The notes beneath the pieces are model-generated. The model was not told the origin of the DNA, searched no databases, and was given only the letters and a program-made list of their open reading frames with translations. From Pseudonocardia sp. N23 (lineage in GTDB: Bacteria; Actinomycetota; Actinomycetes; Mycobacteriales; Pseudonocardiaceae): 36,256 nt of DNA. The position numbers were made by a program, and so were the translations under genes. Positions 24,565 through 34,322 of the stretch are shown one piece after another. Each line of letters opens with the position of its first letter. The stretch's first letter is position 1. The stretch covers positions 229,775 to 266,030 of the forward strand of contig NZ_BEGX01000057.1 of NCBI RefSeq assembly GCF_002583555.1, given 5' to 3'.

Positions 24565-25994
24565 CCTGCGCCCTCTTCGCGGACCTCGAGCTCGCGCAGC
24601 ACCTCCGGGCCGAGCACGGTGACGTCACCCGCGCCCATCGTCAGCACCAGGTCACCGGGCCGGGCGATGCCGGCGAGCACCGCCGGGACCTCCGACCAGC
24701 TCGGGACGTGCCGCACCGCGCCGCGGGGCAGGTCGACCGCGTCGGCGACCAGCGCGCCGGTGACGCCCGGCTCCGGGTCCTCCCGGGCGCCGTAGACGTC
24801 GAGGACGACGACCTCGTCGGCCAGCCCGAGGGCGACACCGAACTCGGCGGCGAACAGCCGGGTCCGGGAGTAGAGGTGCGGCTGGAAGGCGACGATCACC
24901 CGGCCGGGGCCCGCGACGGAGCGGGCCGCCCGCAGCGTGGCGGCGACCTCCGTCGGGTGGTGGGCGTAGTCGTCGTACACGGCGACGCCGGCGGCGCGGC
25001 CCTTGTACTCGAAGCGCCTGCGCACCCCGTCGAACCCGGCGAGGCCCTCGAGGAGCGTGTCGACGGGCGCACCCAGCTCGACCCCGGCGAGGAGGGCGCC
25101 GAGGGCGTTCATGGCCATGTGCTCGCCCGGGACGGCGAGGCGCACCGCGAGCTCGACGCCACGGTGGCGGGCCCGGACGCGCGCGCCGGGGCCGTCGGGG
25201 CGGTGGTCGACGAGGACGGCGTCGTCCGCACCGGTGGCGGTGCGGCCGTAGCGGCGGACGGCGAGCCCGCGCCCCTCCGCGTACCGCGCCAGCTCGGCCG
25301 AGCCCGGGTCGTCGGCGCAGGCGACGAGGACCCCACCCGCGGGGACGCGTCCGACGAACGCCTCGAACACGGCCCGGTAGGCGGCCTCGGTGCCGTGGTG
25401 GTCGAGGTGGTCGGGCTCCACGTTGGTGACGACGGCGACGCCCGGGGTGTAGGCGGTGAAGGAGCCGTCGCTCTCGTCGGCCTCGACGACGAACACGTCG
25501 CCGCCGCCGTGGTGGGCGCCCGCGCCGGACGCGGCGAGGTCACCGCCGATCGCGAACGACGGGTCGAAGCCGCAGTGCTGCAGCGCGACGGTGAGCATCG
25601 AGCTGGTCGACGTCTTGCCGTGGGTGCCCGCGACAGCGGCGACGCGGTGGCCGGTGGTGAGGTCGGCGAGGGCATCGGCGCGGTGGACGACGAGCAGGCC
25701 CCGCTCGCGGGCCGCGGCCAGCTCCGGGTTGGTCTCGCGGATCGCGGTCGACACGACGACCGTGGGCGGCCCGTCGAGCTGGTCGAGGTGACCGGCGTCG
25801 TGGCCCACCGCCACATGCGCGCCCAGGGCGCGCAGGGCCATGACGGTGCGGGAGTCCTTGGCGTCGGAGCCGGAGACGGCGATGCCGCGGCCCAGCAGGA
25901 TCCGCGCGATGCCGCTCATCCCGGCGCCACCGATGCCGATGAGGTGGACGCGGTCGCCGAGCAGTGCCGCGGCGGGCGTCACGGGCGCGGTCAC
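24561..25994 (-). CDS. murC: MurC, UDP-MurNAc:L-alanine ligase
   Basis: This 477-residue ATP-dependent enzyme adds the first amino acid, L-Ala, to UDP-MurNAc. Three domains are seen. An N-terminal Rossmann fold has the glycine-rich [15 protein letters not shown] (16-30). The central ATPase domain has the P-loop GTHGKTS (123-129). The C-terminal domain has the [14 protein letters not shown] motif (about 342-355) and FQPHLYSRT (about 375). [13 protein letters not shown] lies between. The GTG at 25994 overlaps the MurG stop (GTGA). An open frame extends past it into murG but is arginine-rich noise. The last bases overlap ftsQ in another GTGA. Confidence 0.97.
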   Translation of the reverse strand: MTAPVTPAAALLGDRVHLIGIGGAGMSGIARILLGRGIAVSGSDAKDSRTVMALRALGAHVAVGHDAGHLDQLDGPPTVVVSTAIRETNPELAAARERGLLVVHRADALADLTTGHRVAAVAGTHGKTSTSSMLTVALQHCGFDPSFAIGGDLAASGAGAHHGGGDVFVVEADESDGSFTAYTPGVAVVTNVEPDHLDHHGTEAAYRAVFEAFVGRVPAGGVLVACADDPGSAELARYAEGRGLAVRRYGRTATGADDAVLVDHRPDGPGARVRARHRGVELAVRLAVPGEHMAMNALGALLAGVELGAPVDTLLEGLAGFDGVRRRFEYKGRAAGVAVYDDYAHHPTEVAATLRAARSVAGPGRVIVAFQPHLYSRTRLFAAEFGVALGLADEVVVLDVYGAREDPEPGVTGALVADAVDLPRGAVRHVPSWSEVPAVLAGIARPGDLVLTMGAGDVTVLGPEVLRELEVREEGAG

Positions 25995-27073
25995 CGGGCA
26001 CCGACCTGGCGGGTGACACCGACGGCGATGCGGGCGAGGCGTTCGTCGGCGTCGGCGTGGCCGGACCCACGGGCGGCGGCGCCCATGGCGGCGAGCCGCT
26101 GCGCGTCGCGCAGCAGCGGGAGCAGCTCGGCGAGGACCCGCTCCCCGGTGGTCTCGGCGTCGGGCACCAGGATTCCGCCGCCCGCGGCGACGACCGGGCG
26201 GGCGTTGAGCGCCTGCTCGCCGTTGCCGTGCGGGAGCGGCACGTACATGGCGGGGAGCCCGACGGCCGTCACCTCGGCGACGGTCGTCATCCCGCAGCGG
26301 CCGAGGACGGCGTCGGCGGCGGCGTAGGCGAGGTCCATCCGCTCGATGTAGGGCAGCGGCACGTAGCCGGCGGTCTCGGGGCCGGCCGTGCCGCCCTTGC
26401 CGTGGGCGTGCAGGACCGCGACCCCGGCCCCGGCGAACCCGGGCAGCGCGGCGGCGACGGCCGAGTTGAGGGTCCGCGCACCCTGGGAGCCACCGAACAC
26501 CAGCAGCACGGGGCCGTCGGTGGGCAACCCGAAGAAGGCGCGGGCCTCGGCGCGCAGAGCGGGCCGGTCGAGCCCGGTGATCGAGCGCCGCAACGGCATC
26601 CCGACGACCTGCTCGTGGGGCAGCCCGGTCCCGGGGACGGCCGTCGCGACGGCGGCGGCGAACCGGGCGCCGACCTTGTTGGCGAGGCCGGCGCGGGCGT
26701 TGGCCTCGTGCACGACGACGGGGACGCGGCCGCGGGCCCCCAGGTAGGCGGGCAGCGAGACGTAGCCGCCGAACCCGACGACGACGTCGGCGTCGACCTC
26801 GCGCAGCACGTCGCGGACCGTGCCGACGGCGGCTCGGACCCGGCCCGGCAGCCACAGGAGGTCCTTGCTCGGCTTGCGCGGCAACGGGACCGGCGGGATC
26901 AGCCGCAGGGGGTAGCCGCGGGCGGGGATCAGGGTGGTGTCGAGGCCACGCTCGGTGCCGAGCGCGGTGACGACGGCGTCGGGGTGGTCGCGCAGGACCG
27001 CGTCGGCGAACGCGAGTGCCGGCTCGATGTGCCCGGCGCTGCCCCCACCGGCGACGACGACGGACAACGTCAT
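25991..27073 (-). CDS. murG: MurG, lipid II-forming GlcNAc transferase
   Basis: This 360-residue GT28-family enzyme transfers GlcNAc from UDP-GlcNAc to lipid I at the inner membrane face. The first G-loop is [19 protein letters not shown] (5-23), where most bacteria have GGTGGH. The second G-loop is [17 protein letters not shown] (about 190-206). The donor-site [26 protein letters not shown] (about 265-290) contains the conserved E and the PLPHG phosphate loop. The ATG start lies 73 bp after ftsW, the only sizeable gap between murE and ftsQ, with nothing recognisable in it. The stop overlaps murC. Confidence 0.97.
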   Translation of the reverse strand: MTLSVVVAGGGSAGHIEPALAFADAVLRDHPDAVVTALGTERGLDTTLIPARGYPLRLIPPVPLPRKPSKDLLWLPGRVRAAVGTVRDVLREVDADVVVGFGGYVSLPAYLGARGRVPVVVHEANARAGLANKVGARFAAAVATAVPGTGLPHEQVVGMPLRRSITGLDRPALRAEARAFFGLPTDGPVLLVFGGSQGARTLNSAVAAALPGFAGAGVAVLHAHGKGGTAGPETAGYVPLPYIERMDLAYAAADAVLGRCGMTTVAEVTAVGLPAMYVPLPHGNGEQALNARPVVAAGGGILVPDAETTGERVLAELLPLLRDAQRLAAMGAAARGSGHADADERLARIAVGVTRQVGAR

Positions 27074-27146
27074 CGCTCGCCCTCGCCGGGGCTCGGCCGG
27101 CGCTGCGCGCAGGCGCGGTGTGCCTGGTCCACTCGCTGACGCTCCC

Positions 27147-28532
27147 TCACCGGCGCACCCGCTGGGCGGGCGTCCGGGCGGCCGGCGCCCGGTAGGGCTC
27201 GGGGGCCGGCAGGCGCAGCAGCCGCGCGATGCGGCCCTGGCCGCCGTTGCGCAGCACCGCCACCGCCTCCGGCTCGTGCCGGGCGGCGTTGGCGAGCACG
27301 CCGAACGCGAACATGGTGACCACCAGGGACGTGCCTCCGGACGAGATCAGGGGTAGCTGCAGACCGGTGACCGGGAGCAGGCCCACGACGTAGCCGATGT
27401 TGATGGCGGCCTGGACGACCAGCCACGCGGTGAGGGTGGAGCAGACGATGCGCAGCCACGGGTCGGCGCTGCGGGTGGCGATGCGCAGGCCGGTGTAGGC
27501 GAGCGTCGCAAAGAGGGCGAGGACGGCGAAGGCGCCGATGAAGCCGAGCTCCTCGCCGATGATCGCGAAGATGAAGTCGTTGTGCGCGTTGGGCAGGTAG
27601 CTCCACTTGGCGCGGCCCTGGCCCAGCCCGACGCCGAACAGGCCGCCGTCGGCGAGCGAGTACAGCGCCTGGGTGGCCTGGTATCCGGGGCCGAGCGGGT
27701 CGCTGTCGGCGGAGAGGAACGCGGTGATGCGGCTCTGCCGGTAGCCGGCGGTGAGGCCGAGGACCAGTGCACCCGCGAGCCCGCCGCCCGCGAGCGCGAG
27801 CAGCAGCCGGCCGCGGGCGCCGGCGAAGAACAGCAGCGCGATGAGCACGATGCCCAGCGACACGGTCATGCCCAGGTCGGGTTCGAGGACGAGCAGTGTG
27901 GCGAGCACGAGCGCGACGGGCACGACCGGCGAGAGCGCGTGCTTCCACCGGTGCATGACCTTGCGGCGGGTCGCGAGCACGTGCGCGCCCCACAGGGCGA
28001 GCGCCACCTTGGCGGGCTCGCCGGGCTGGAACGCGAAGGGGCCCAGGGTGAACCAGGCGCGCGACCCGCCACGCACCGAACCGAGGCCGGGGATGAGCAC
28101 CAGGGCCAGCAGCACCGCGCACCCCAGCAGCAGGACCGGGGACAGGGCGCGCAGCGTCGTCGGCTTGATCCGCAGCCCGATGTAGAAGACGACGAGACCG
28201 ACGCCGCAGAACATGACCTGGCGGGTGAACACCGAGTACGACGACCCGCCCGCGGTGAACGACTCGACCGACGACGCCGACAGCACCATCACGAGACCGA
28301 ACGTCGTGAGCAGGCCGAACACGCCCAGGACAAGATGCAGCGACGTCAGCGGGCGGCGCAGCCACTGTGCGAGGGCGGTCCCGCCCCGGCCGACGGCGGC
28401 GCGGGCTCCCGCGAAGGTCTGCGGGCCGGCGACGGGGCGGCGTAGGGGGGCCTTCCGGGCCGTCGCGCCGGTGCCGGCGGTCCGGCCCGCGGCGGGGCCG
28501 GGCTCGGCGGCGGCGCGCTCGGCGGGGCTCAT
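27147..28532 (-). CDS. ftsW: FtsW, SEDS septal glycan polymerase
   Basis: This 461-residue polytopic protein polymerises lipid II at the septum in a complex with FtsI. Ten membrane helices span residues about 65-430. SEDS-family motifs are present: the extracellular loop-4 segment [21 protein letters not shown] (about 310-330), [15 protein letters not shown] before it, and [11 protein letters not shown] (about 395-405). The first about 60 residues are Ala/Gly/Pro-rich and cytoplasmic. The C-terminal tail (about 430-461) is basic. The ATG overlaps the murD stop (ATGA). Confidence 0.97.
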   Translation of the reverse strand: MSPAERAAAEPGPAAGRTAGTGATARKAPLRRPVAGPQTFAGARAAVGRGGTALAQWLRRPLTSLHLVLGVFGLLTTFGLVMVLSASSVESFTAGGSSYSVFTRQVMFCGVGLVVFYIGLRIKPTTLRALSPVLLLGCAVLLALVLIPGLGSVRGGSRAWFTLGPFAFQPGEPAKVALALWGAHVLATRRKVMHRWKHALSPVVPVALVLATLLVLEPDLGMTVSLGIVLIALLFFAGARGRLLLALAGGGLAGALVLGLTAGYRQSRITAFLSADSDPLGPGYQATQALYSLADGGLFGVGLGQGRAKWSYLPNAHNDFIFAIIGEELGFIGAFAVLALFATLAYTGLRIATRSADPWLRIVCSTLTAWLVVQAAINIGYVVGLLPVTGLQLPLISSGGTSLVVTMFAFGVLANAARHEPEAVAVLRNGGQGRIARLLRLPAPEPYRAPAARTPAQRVRR

Positions 28533-29956
28533 CTCGACGCCTCCGCCGGTGCCTCCCGGCCCGGGGGGCGGGTCGCTGCGGGTAGCGCGGCGACCGCGTC
28601 GGCGAAGGCCCGCCCGCGGTGGGCGTAGTCGCGGAACTGGTCCATCGACGCCGCGGCCGGGGCGAGGAGGACGACGTCGCCCGGGCGTGCGAGGTCGGCG
28701 GCACGGCGCACTGCGGTCGTCATGGGCTCATCGTCACCCGACTCGACCTCGACGACCGGGAGGTCGGGGGCGTGTCGCGCAAGGGCTGCGACGATCTCCG
28801 CCCGGTCGGTGCCGATGATCACCGCCGCGCGCATCCCGGCGGTCCGGCGTGCGACGAGGTCGTCGACCGACGCGCCCTTGAACAGACCACCCGCCACCCA
28901 GACGACGGGGCGGCCCCGCTGGGCGGCCAGGGAGGCGTCGGCCGCGTGCGGGTTGGTGGCCTTGGAGTCGTCGACGAACGTCACGTCGCCGACCACACCC
29001 ACCGTCTCGGAGCGGTGCGGTCCGGGCCGGAACCCGCCGAGCCCGGCGGCGACCGCGTCGGCGGCCACGCCGTGCGCGCGGGCCAGCGCGGCCGCGGCCA
29101 GCGCGTCGGTCAGGCCGGGGGCACCACCGGGTGTGACGACGTCGGCGGCGACGAGCTCGGCCGTCTCGCCGGGGGCGCCGAAGGCCCGGTCGACCAGCAT
29201 GCCCCCGACGATCCCGAGCTCGCCCGGCCCGGGTTCGCCGAGGGTGACCGCGACCCGGACGGGCGCGGGGGCGGCGGAGAGCAGGGTGGCGGCCCAGACG
29301 TCGTCGACGCAGCCGACGGCGACGCGGCCGGTGAGCGCGCGGGCCTTCGCGGCGGCGTAGGCGTCCATCCCGCCGTGCCAGTCGAGGTGGTCCTCGGCGA
29401 CGTTGAGCACGACGCCCGCGTCGGGGCGCACCGACGGCGACCGGTGCAGCTGGAAGCTCGACAGCTCCACCGCGAGGACGCGGTGCCCGGCCTCGACCGC
29501 GCTGACGACCGGGAGGCCGATGTTGCCGCAGGCCACCGAGTCGTGGCCGGCGGCGGCGAGGATCGCGGCGAGCATGCTGGTGGTCGTCGTCTTGCCGTTG
29601 GTGCCGGTGACGACGAGCCAGCTGGGTGGCGACGCCGACACGGCGCCGAGCCGCCACGCCAGCTCCGGCTCACCGATGACCTCGATGCCCCGCGCCGCGG
29701 CGGCGTCGACGAGTGGGTGGTCGGGCCGCAGGCCGGGGCTGGTGACGACGAGCTCGGTGCCGTCGGGAAGCCCCTCCCCCGCGCGGGCGCCGGCGGGCAG
29801 GTCGGCGAGCCGGGCGGGCGTGTCGTCGGTGACGACGACGTCGGCACCGTGCGCGACCAGGACCTCGGCGGCCGCGAGCCCGGACACACCGGCCCCGGCG
29901 ACGACGATGCGGCGCCCCCGCACGGGATCGTCGGTTCCAGCCTCGGTGGTCGGCAC
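28529..29956 (-). CDS. murD: MurD, UDP-MurNAc-L-Ala:D-glutamate ligase
   Basis: This 475-residue enzyme adds D-Glu to UDP-MurNAc-L-Ala. The N-terminal nucleotide-binding fold begins RIVVAGAGVSGLAAAEVL (16-33), followed by SPGLRPDHP (73-81). The central ATPase has the P-loop TGTNGKTTTT (117-126) and the NVAEDHLDWHGGMDAY segment. The C-terminal part has DDSKATNPHAADASL (about 318-332), the carbamoylated-Lys and phosphate-binding region. The GTG start shares one base with the mraY stop (TAGTG). The frame runs open far upstream through mraY and murF, but the family begins here. The stop overlaps ftsW. Confidence 0.97.
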   Translation of the reverse strand: MPTTEAGTDDPVRGRRIVVAGAGVSGLAAAEVLVAHGADVVVTDDTPARLADLPAGARAGEGLPDGTELVVTSPGLRPDHPLVDAAAARGIEVIGEPELAWRLGAVSASPPSWLVVTGTNGKTTTTSMLAAILAAAGHDSVACGNIGLPVVSAVEAGHRVLAVELSSFQLHRSPSVRPDAGVVLNVAEDHLDWHGGMDAYAAAKARALTGRVAVGCVDDVWAATLLSAAPAPVRVAVTLGEPGPGELGIVGGMLVDRAFGAPGETAELVAADVVTPGGAPGLTDALAAAALARAHGVAADAVAAGLGGFRPGPHRSETVGVVGDVTFVDDSKATNPHAADASLAAQRGRPVVWVAGGLFKGASVDDLVARRTAGMRAAVIIGTDRAEIVAALARHAPDLPVVEVESGDDEPMTTAVRRAADLARPGDVVLLAPAAASMDQFRDYAHRGRAFADAVAALPAATRPPGREAPAEASR

Positions 29957-31026
29957 TACACGCCTGCCGAGGCCGTCAGCCACTCGCTGTAGAACAGCCC
30001 GAGACCCAGCGCCGCGCACATGGCTGCGAGCAGCCAGAACCGGATGATGACGGTGGTCTCCGCCCAGCCGGCCAGCTCGAAGTGATGATGGAACGGGGCC
30101 ATGCGGAACAGCCGTCTCCGCGTCGTGCGGAACACGACGATCTGCAGTGCCACCGACAGGATCTCGACGACGAACACACCGCCGATGACGATGAGCAGCA
30201 GCTCGGTGCGGGTGACGATCGACAGCCCGGCGATCAGGCCGCCCAGGGCGAGGGACCCGGTGTCGCCCATGAAGATCCTTGCGGGCGCGGCGTTCCACCA
30301 CAGGAAGCCGATGCAGGCGCCCATCGCGGCTGCCGCGACGAGGGCGACGTCGAGAGGGTCGCGGACCTCGTAGCAGCCCGCGGCGGCGGTCACGGCGCAG
30401 CTGTTTCGGAACTGCCAGAAGCCGATGATCGTGTACGTCCCGAGCACCATCGCCGAGGTGCCTGCGGCGAGCCCGTCGAGGCCGTCGGTCAGGTTGACCG
30501 CGTTCGACCAGGCCGACACGACGAGGTAGCAGAAGATCACGAAGCCGATGGAGCCGAAGCTCAGCACGGCGATCTCGCGGACGAACGACAGCTGGTCCGA
30601 CGCCGGGGTCAGGTTGCGCGCGTTGGCGAACCGCAGGGCGAGGATCGCGAACACGACCGCGGTGATCAGCTGCCCGACGAGCTTCGACGTCTTGTTCAGG
30701 CCCAGGTTGCGGTGGCGGCGGATCTTGATGAAGTCGTCGAGGAAGCCGACGAGGCCGAGCGCCGTCGTGAGCATGAGGACGAGCAGCGCCGACGCGCTCA
30801 TGGGCTCGCCGGACAGCAGGTGCGCGCCCAGGTAGCCGATCCACAGCGCCAGCAGGATCGCGACGCCACCCATCGTGGGCGTGCCGCGCTTGCTCTTGTG
30901 GCTGGCGGGCCCGTCGGCCCGGATCTCCTGGCCGAACCCCTGCCGGGAGAAGAACTTGATCAGGTACGGGGTCAGCAGGATGGACACCGCGAGTGCGATG
31001 CCGGCGGCGACGAAGACACTCCTCAC
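29956..31026 (-). CDS. mraY: MraY, phospho-MurNAc-pentapeptide translocase
   Basis: This 356-residue, ten-helix enzyme joins phospho-MurNAc-pentapeptide to undecaprenyl phosphate to form lipid I. Family motifs are intact: [16 protein letters not shown] (about 39-54), the catalytic aspartates in [15 protein letters not shown] (about 97-111), [12 protein letters not shown] (about 180-191), [11 protein letters not shown] (about 250-260) and the HHHFE loop at about 315 ([12 protein letters not shown]). The GTG at 31026 overlaps the murF stop (GTGA). The upstream extension of the frame overlaps murF and is ignored. Confidence 0.97.
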   Translation of the reverse strand: MRSVFVAAGIALAVSILLTPYLIKFFSRQGFGQEIRADGPASHKSKRGTPTMGGVAILLALWIGYLGAHLLSGEPMSASALLVLMLTTALGLVGFLDDFIKIRRHRNLGLNKTSKLVGQLITAVVFAILALRFANARNLTPASDQLSFVREIAVLSFGSIGFVIFCYLVVSAWSNAVNLTDGLDGLAAGTSAMVLGTYTIIGFWQFRNSCAVTAAAGCYEVRDPLDVALVAAAAMGACIGFLWWNAAPARIFMGDTGSLALGGLIAGLSIVTRTELLLIVIGGVFVVEILSVALQIVVFRTTRRRLFRMAPFHHHFELAGWAETTVIIRFWLLAAMCAALGLGLFYSEWLTASAGV

Positions 31027-32459
31027 CGGGACACCAGCTCGTTCTCCTGTCGATCGTCGTGGGGAGCTTCGTGGAGCAGCGCGTCGGCGACGCGGTCGAG
31101 GCCGACGGCACGGGAGGCCTTGACCAGCACCACGTCGCCGGTGGCGACCTCGGCGCGCAGCAGCGCGAGCGCGGCGGCGGGATCGGGGACGTGGCGGGCT
31201 GCGGCGCCGTAGCCGGGCTCGCCGACGGCGACGAGTGCGTCGACGCCCAGCTCCGCGGCGGCGCCCGCGACCTCGGCGTGCGCCGCGGCCTCGGACTCGC
31301 CGAGCTCGGCCATGCGGCCCAGCACGGCCCAGGTGCGGCGGCCGCGGCCCAGGTCGGTGAGCGCGGCGAGGGCGGCGCGCATCGACTCGGGGTTGGCGTT
31401 GTAGGCGTCGTTGACGACGGTGACGCCGTCGGCGCGGTCGGTGACCTCCATCCGCCAGCGCGACACGGGCGCGGCGGCGGACAGGGCGGCGGCGACACCC
31501 TCGGGAGTACCACCGAGCTCGAGGGCGACGGCGGCGGCCGACAGCGCGTTGCCGACGTGGTGCGCCCCGACGAGGCGCAGCGCGACGTCGGCCTCGCCCG
31601 CGGGGGTGACCAGCCGGAACCGTGCGCGGCCCGCCTCCGAGGTGACGCCGACGGCGCGGACGAGCGCACCGGCACCGAGGCCGACGGGGACGACCCGGGC
31701 GACGGTGCGCGAGGCCATCGCGGCGACGGCGGGATCGTCGGCGTTGAGGACGGCGACACCCGTGTCCGGGAGGGCCTCGACGAGCTCCCCCTTGGCGTGC
31801 GCGATCGCCTCCGGCGAGCCGAACTCGCCGAGATGGGCCCGCCCGACGTTGAGCACGACCCCGATCCGCGGCGGCGCGACCGCGCACAGGGCGGCGATGT
31901 GGCCTGGCCCGCGGGCCGACAGCTCCAGGACGAGGTGGCGGGTGCCTGCGTCGGCGCGCAGCGCCGTCCACGGGTGGCCGAGCTCGTTGTTGAACGAGCC
32001 GGGCGGCGCGACGGTCGGCCCCAGCGGGGCGAGGACGGCGGCCAACAGGTCCTTGGTCGAGGTCTTGCCGGAGCTGCCGGTGACGCCGACGACGGCGAGT
32101 CCCGGAAGGGCGTCGACGTTGTGCCGGGCCAGCCTCGCGAGCGCGGCGAGGACCGCGGAACCGGCGCCGTCGGCGTCGTGCTCGGCGAGGTAGGTGCCGG
32201 CCACCCCGCCGGCGGGCGGGACGACGACCGCGGGCGCGTCGACCTCGCGGGCAGCGAGCACCCCCGCCGCGCCGGCCGTGACCGCCGCGGCGGCGAACGT
32301 GTGCCCGTCGACGCGCTCGCCCGGCAGCGCCAGGAACAGCGCGCCCGGCCCGGCCTTGCGGGAGTCGAACTCGACGGAGGTGACCTGCTCCTCGCCGGTC
32401 GCGCGGTGCAGCCGCCCACCGGTGACGGCGGCGACGTCGGCCAGCCGCATGCCGATCAT
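31023..32459 (-). CDS. murF: MurF, D-Ala-D-Ala-adding ligase
   Basis: This 478-residue enzyme adds the D-Ala-D-Ala dipeptide to UDP-MurNAc-tripeptide. The N-terminal domain has [24 protein letters not shown] (about 32-55). The ATPase P-loop is [14 protein letters not shown] (126-139). NNELGHPWT and [24 protein letters not shown] (about 208-231) follow. The C-terminal domain contains [15 protein letters not shown] (about 345-359) and [11 protein letters not shown], both diagnostic. The ATG at 32459 overlaps the murE stop (ATGA); an in-frame ATG three codons later is possible. The stop overlaps mraY. Confidence 0.97.
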   Translation of the reverse strand: MIGMRLADVAAVTGGRLHRATGEEQVTSVEFDSRKAGPGALFLALPGERVDGHTFAAAAVTAGAAGVLAAREVDAPAVVVPPAGGVAGTYLAEHDADGAGSAVLAALARLARHNVDALPGLAVVGVTGSSGKTSTKDLLAAVLAPLGPTVAPPGSFNNELGHPWTALRADAGTRHLVLELSARGPGHIAALCAVAPPRIGVVLNVGRAHLGEFGSPEAIAHAKGELVEALPDTGVAVLNADDPAVAAMASRTVARVVPVGLGAGALVRAVGVTSEAGRARFRLVTPAGEADVALRLVGAHHVGNALSAAAVALELGGTPEGVAAALSAAAPVSRWRMEVTDRADGVTVVNDAYNANPESMRAALAALTDLGRGRRTWAVLGRMAELGESEAAAHAEVAGAAAELGVDALVAVGEPGYGAAARHVPDPAAALALLRAEVATGDVVLVKASRAVGLDRVADALLHEAPHDDRQENELVSR

Positions 32460-34015
32460 GCGCCCGCCCCGCCCACCGGGCGCAGCGCCGCCCGGACCTC
32501 GTCGACGTCGTCGAAGGGGTGCTTCACGCCGTCGATCTCCTGGCCCTTCTCGTGTCCCTTGCCGGCGATGACGACCACGTCTCCCGGCCGCGCGGCCTCG
32601 ACGGCCGCGGCGATGGCGGCCCGCCGGTCGCCGATCTCGACGATCTCCCCGCGCCGCGGCTCGGCCTCGGCACCGGCACGCATCTGCCGCCGGATCTCCG
32701 CCGGGTCCTCGGTCCGCGGGTTGTCGTCGGTGACGACGAGGACGTCCGACCCGGCTGCGGCGATCGCGCCCATGAGCGGGCGCTTGCCGCGGTCGCGGTC
32801 GCCGCCGCAGCCCAGCACCGTGATGACGCGGCCGCCGACCTGGGCGCGCAGCGCGTCGAGCAGGGCACCGACGGCGGCGGGCTTGTGCGCGTAGTCGACG
32901 ACGGCGAGGAAGTCCTGCCCCGCCTCGACGCGCTGCATCCGGCCCGGCACGGCCAGCTCCGCGAACCGGGCGGCGGCCACGGCCGCGGGAACCCCGGCGG
33001 CGTCGAGACAGGCCAGCGCGAGCAGCGCGTTGGCGACGTTGTAGGCGCCGGGCAGCCGCAGCGAGACGGGGACCTCGCCGCCGGGGGTGGCCGCGACGAA
33101 GTGCTGCGTGCCGTCGTCGTCGCGGCGGACGGTGCCCGCGACGGACCAGTCGGCCGGGCCCGTCGTGGCGACGGTGACCGGGTCCGGGGTGCGGGCCGCG
33201 AGGCGGTGGCCCCACTCGTCGTCGACGCAGACGACCCGGTGCCGCGGCGCACCCGGACGGGCCGGGTCGAACAGCATGGCCTTGGCCTCGAAGTAGTCGT
33301 CCATGTCGCGGTGGAAGTCGAGGTGGTCCTGCGACAGGTTCGTGAAGCCCGCCACCGAGAACCGGGTGCCGGCGACGCGGTCGAGCGCGAGCGCGTGGCT
33401 CGACACCTCCATCGCGACGTCGGTGACGCCCCGCTCGGCCATCACGGCGAACAGGGCCTGCAGGTCGGGCGACTCGGGCGTGGTGAACGCACTGGGCGCC
33501 TCGGCGCCGCGGATGCGGGTGGCGACGGTACCCAGCAGGCCGGTGGCCCGGCCCGCCGCGGCGAGTCCTGCCTCGAGCAGGTGCCCGACCGTCGTCTTGC
33601 CGCTGGTACCGGTGATGCCGATGACGTCGAGCGCCGCCGTGGGATCGCCGTACACGCGGGCCGCGAGGTCGCCGAGCACGTGCCGCGGCTGCGGGTGCAC
33701 CAGGACCGGCACGTCGCCCGCGACGAGCGCGCCGCGGGCGGCACCCGCCAGGTCGGTGAGGACCGCGGCGGCACCGGCGGCGATCGCGTCGGCGGCGAAG
33801 TCGGCCCCGTGCACGCGCGCGCCCGGCAGCGCGGCGAACAGGTCACCCGGCCGGACGTCGGAGGCGCGCAGCGTCGCGCCGGTCACGGGGCGGACGGCGG
33901 AGGCCGGATGGCGCAGCTCGGCATCGGCGGACGCGGCGAGGACCGCGACGTCGACCGGCCGCACGTGGTCCGGCCGCGGAGGCGCGGCGGTCACGGGGGA
34001 GCTTGCGGGCGGCAC
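32456..34015 (-). CDS. murE: MurE, meso-diaminopimelate-adding ligase
   Basis: This 519-residue enzyme adds the third stem residue. The motif DNPR at 431-434 ([12 protein letters not shown]) is the meso-DAP recognition signature, so the wall is predicted to be the A1gamma, meso-DAP type. The P-loop is GTSGKTT (136-142) and the carbamoyl-Lys region includes [14 protein letters not shown]. The C-terminal [22 protein letters not shown] is conserved. The start is not certain. The GTG at 34015 has no Shine-Dalgarno, but TAGCCT (34024-34029) lies 8 nt upstream, suggesting a leaderless mRNA. A GTG at 33994 would give 512 residues. The gene follows a 307-bp gap after ftsI. Confidence 0.96.
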   Translation of the reverse strand: MPPASSPVTAAPPRPDHVRPVDVAVLAASADAELRHPASAVRPVTGATLRASDVRPGDLFAALPGARVHGADFAADAIAAGAAAVLTDLAGAARGALVAGDVPVLVHPQPRHVLGDLAARVYGDPTAALDVIGITGTSGKTTVGHLLEAGLAAAGRATGLLGTVATRIRGAEAPSAFTTPESPDLQALFAVMAERGVTDVAMEVSSHALALDRVAGTRFSVAGFTNLSQDHLDFHRDMDDYFEAKAMLFDPARPGAPRHRVVCVDDEWGHRLAARTPDPVTVATTGPADWSVAGTVRRDDDGTQHFVAATPGGEVPVSLRLPGAYNVANALLALACLDAAGVPAAVAAARFAELAVPGRMQRVEAGQDFLAVVDYAHKPAAVGALLDALRAQVGGRVITVLGCGGDRDRGKRPLMGAIAAAGSDVLVVTDDNPRTEDPAEIRRQMRAGAEAEPRRGEIVEIGDRRAAIAAAVEAARPGDVVVIAGKGHEKGQEIDGVKHPFDDVDEVRAALRPVGGAGA

Positions 34016-34023
34016 GGGGCGGA

Positions 34024-34029
34024 AGGCTA
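34024..34029 (-). promoter_or_regulatory. TAGCCT -10 box before murE
   Basis: TAGCCT fits TAnnnT and ends 8 nt before the GTG at 34015, which lacks a ribosome site. No good -35 is visible. It would give murE a leaderless start independent of ftsI. Confidence 0.4.
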
Positions 34030-34251
34030 CCGGCGTCCCCCGACACGCCCGACGGGCACCGGTGCCGTCGCCACCGCTCCCCGGCCTCCGGCGCGCCACC
34101 CGCCGCGGCGGGTGCACCGGTGACCGCCACCGCAGCACCCGCGTCACCACCACGGACACCGGTCGGCGCCCGGAGCCGACCGATGATCGATACGTCGCCG
34201 CTGGTCGGCGGGCATGTGGGGGCACCCGATCGTCCGTGAGGGGACCGGACC

Positions 34252-34267
34252 GGCGGGCGCACCCGCC
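34252..34267. terminator. short hairpin after ftsI
   Basis: A 6-bp GC stem with a 4-nt loop lies 56 bp beyond the ftsI coding end, in the otherwise empty spacer. It has no T-tract. Confidence 0.3.
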
Positions 34268-34322
34268 CGACCCGTCGTCGCGATCCTCACCGCATCCCGC
34301 ACGCGGGCCCGCGCCGGCCCGG

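Larger units (their letters stand above)
34016..34322 (-). other. 307-bp ftsI-murE spacer
   Basis: This is the largest gap in the mur/fts cluster. I see no gene. It has a GC hairpin 56 bp beyond the ftsI stop (GGCGGG 34252-34257 with CCCGCC 34262-34267), which may end ftsI transcripts, and a TAGCCT -10 box (34024-34029) 8 nt before the murE GTG. The remainder (34030-34250) has no feature I can support. Confidence 0.6.

Noticed and set aside
28529..32419. One 1296-codon minus-strand frame through murD, mraY and murF
   Set aside because: Only the last part (from 29956) encodes MurD; the rest is a frame-shifted reading of mraY and murF and is not a fusion.
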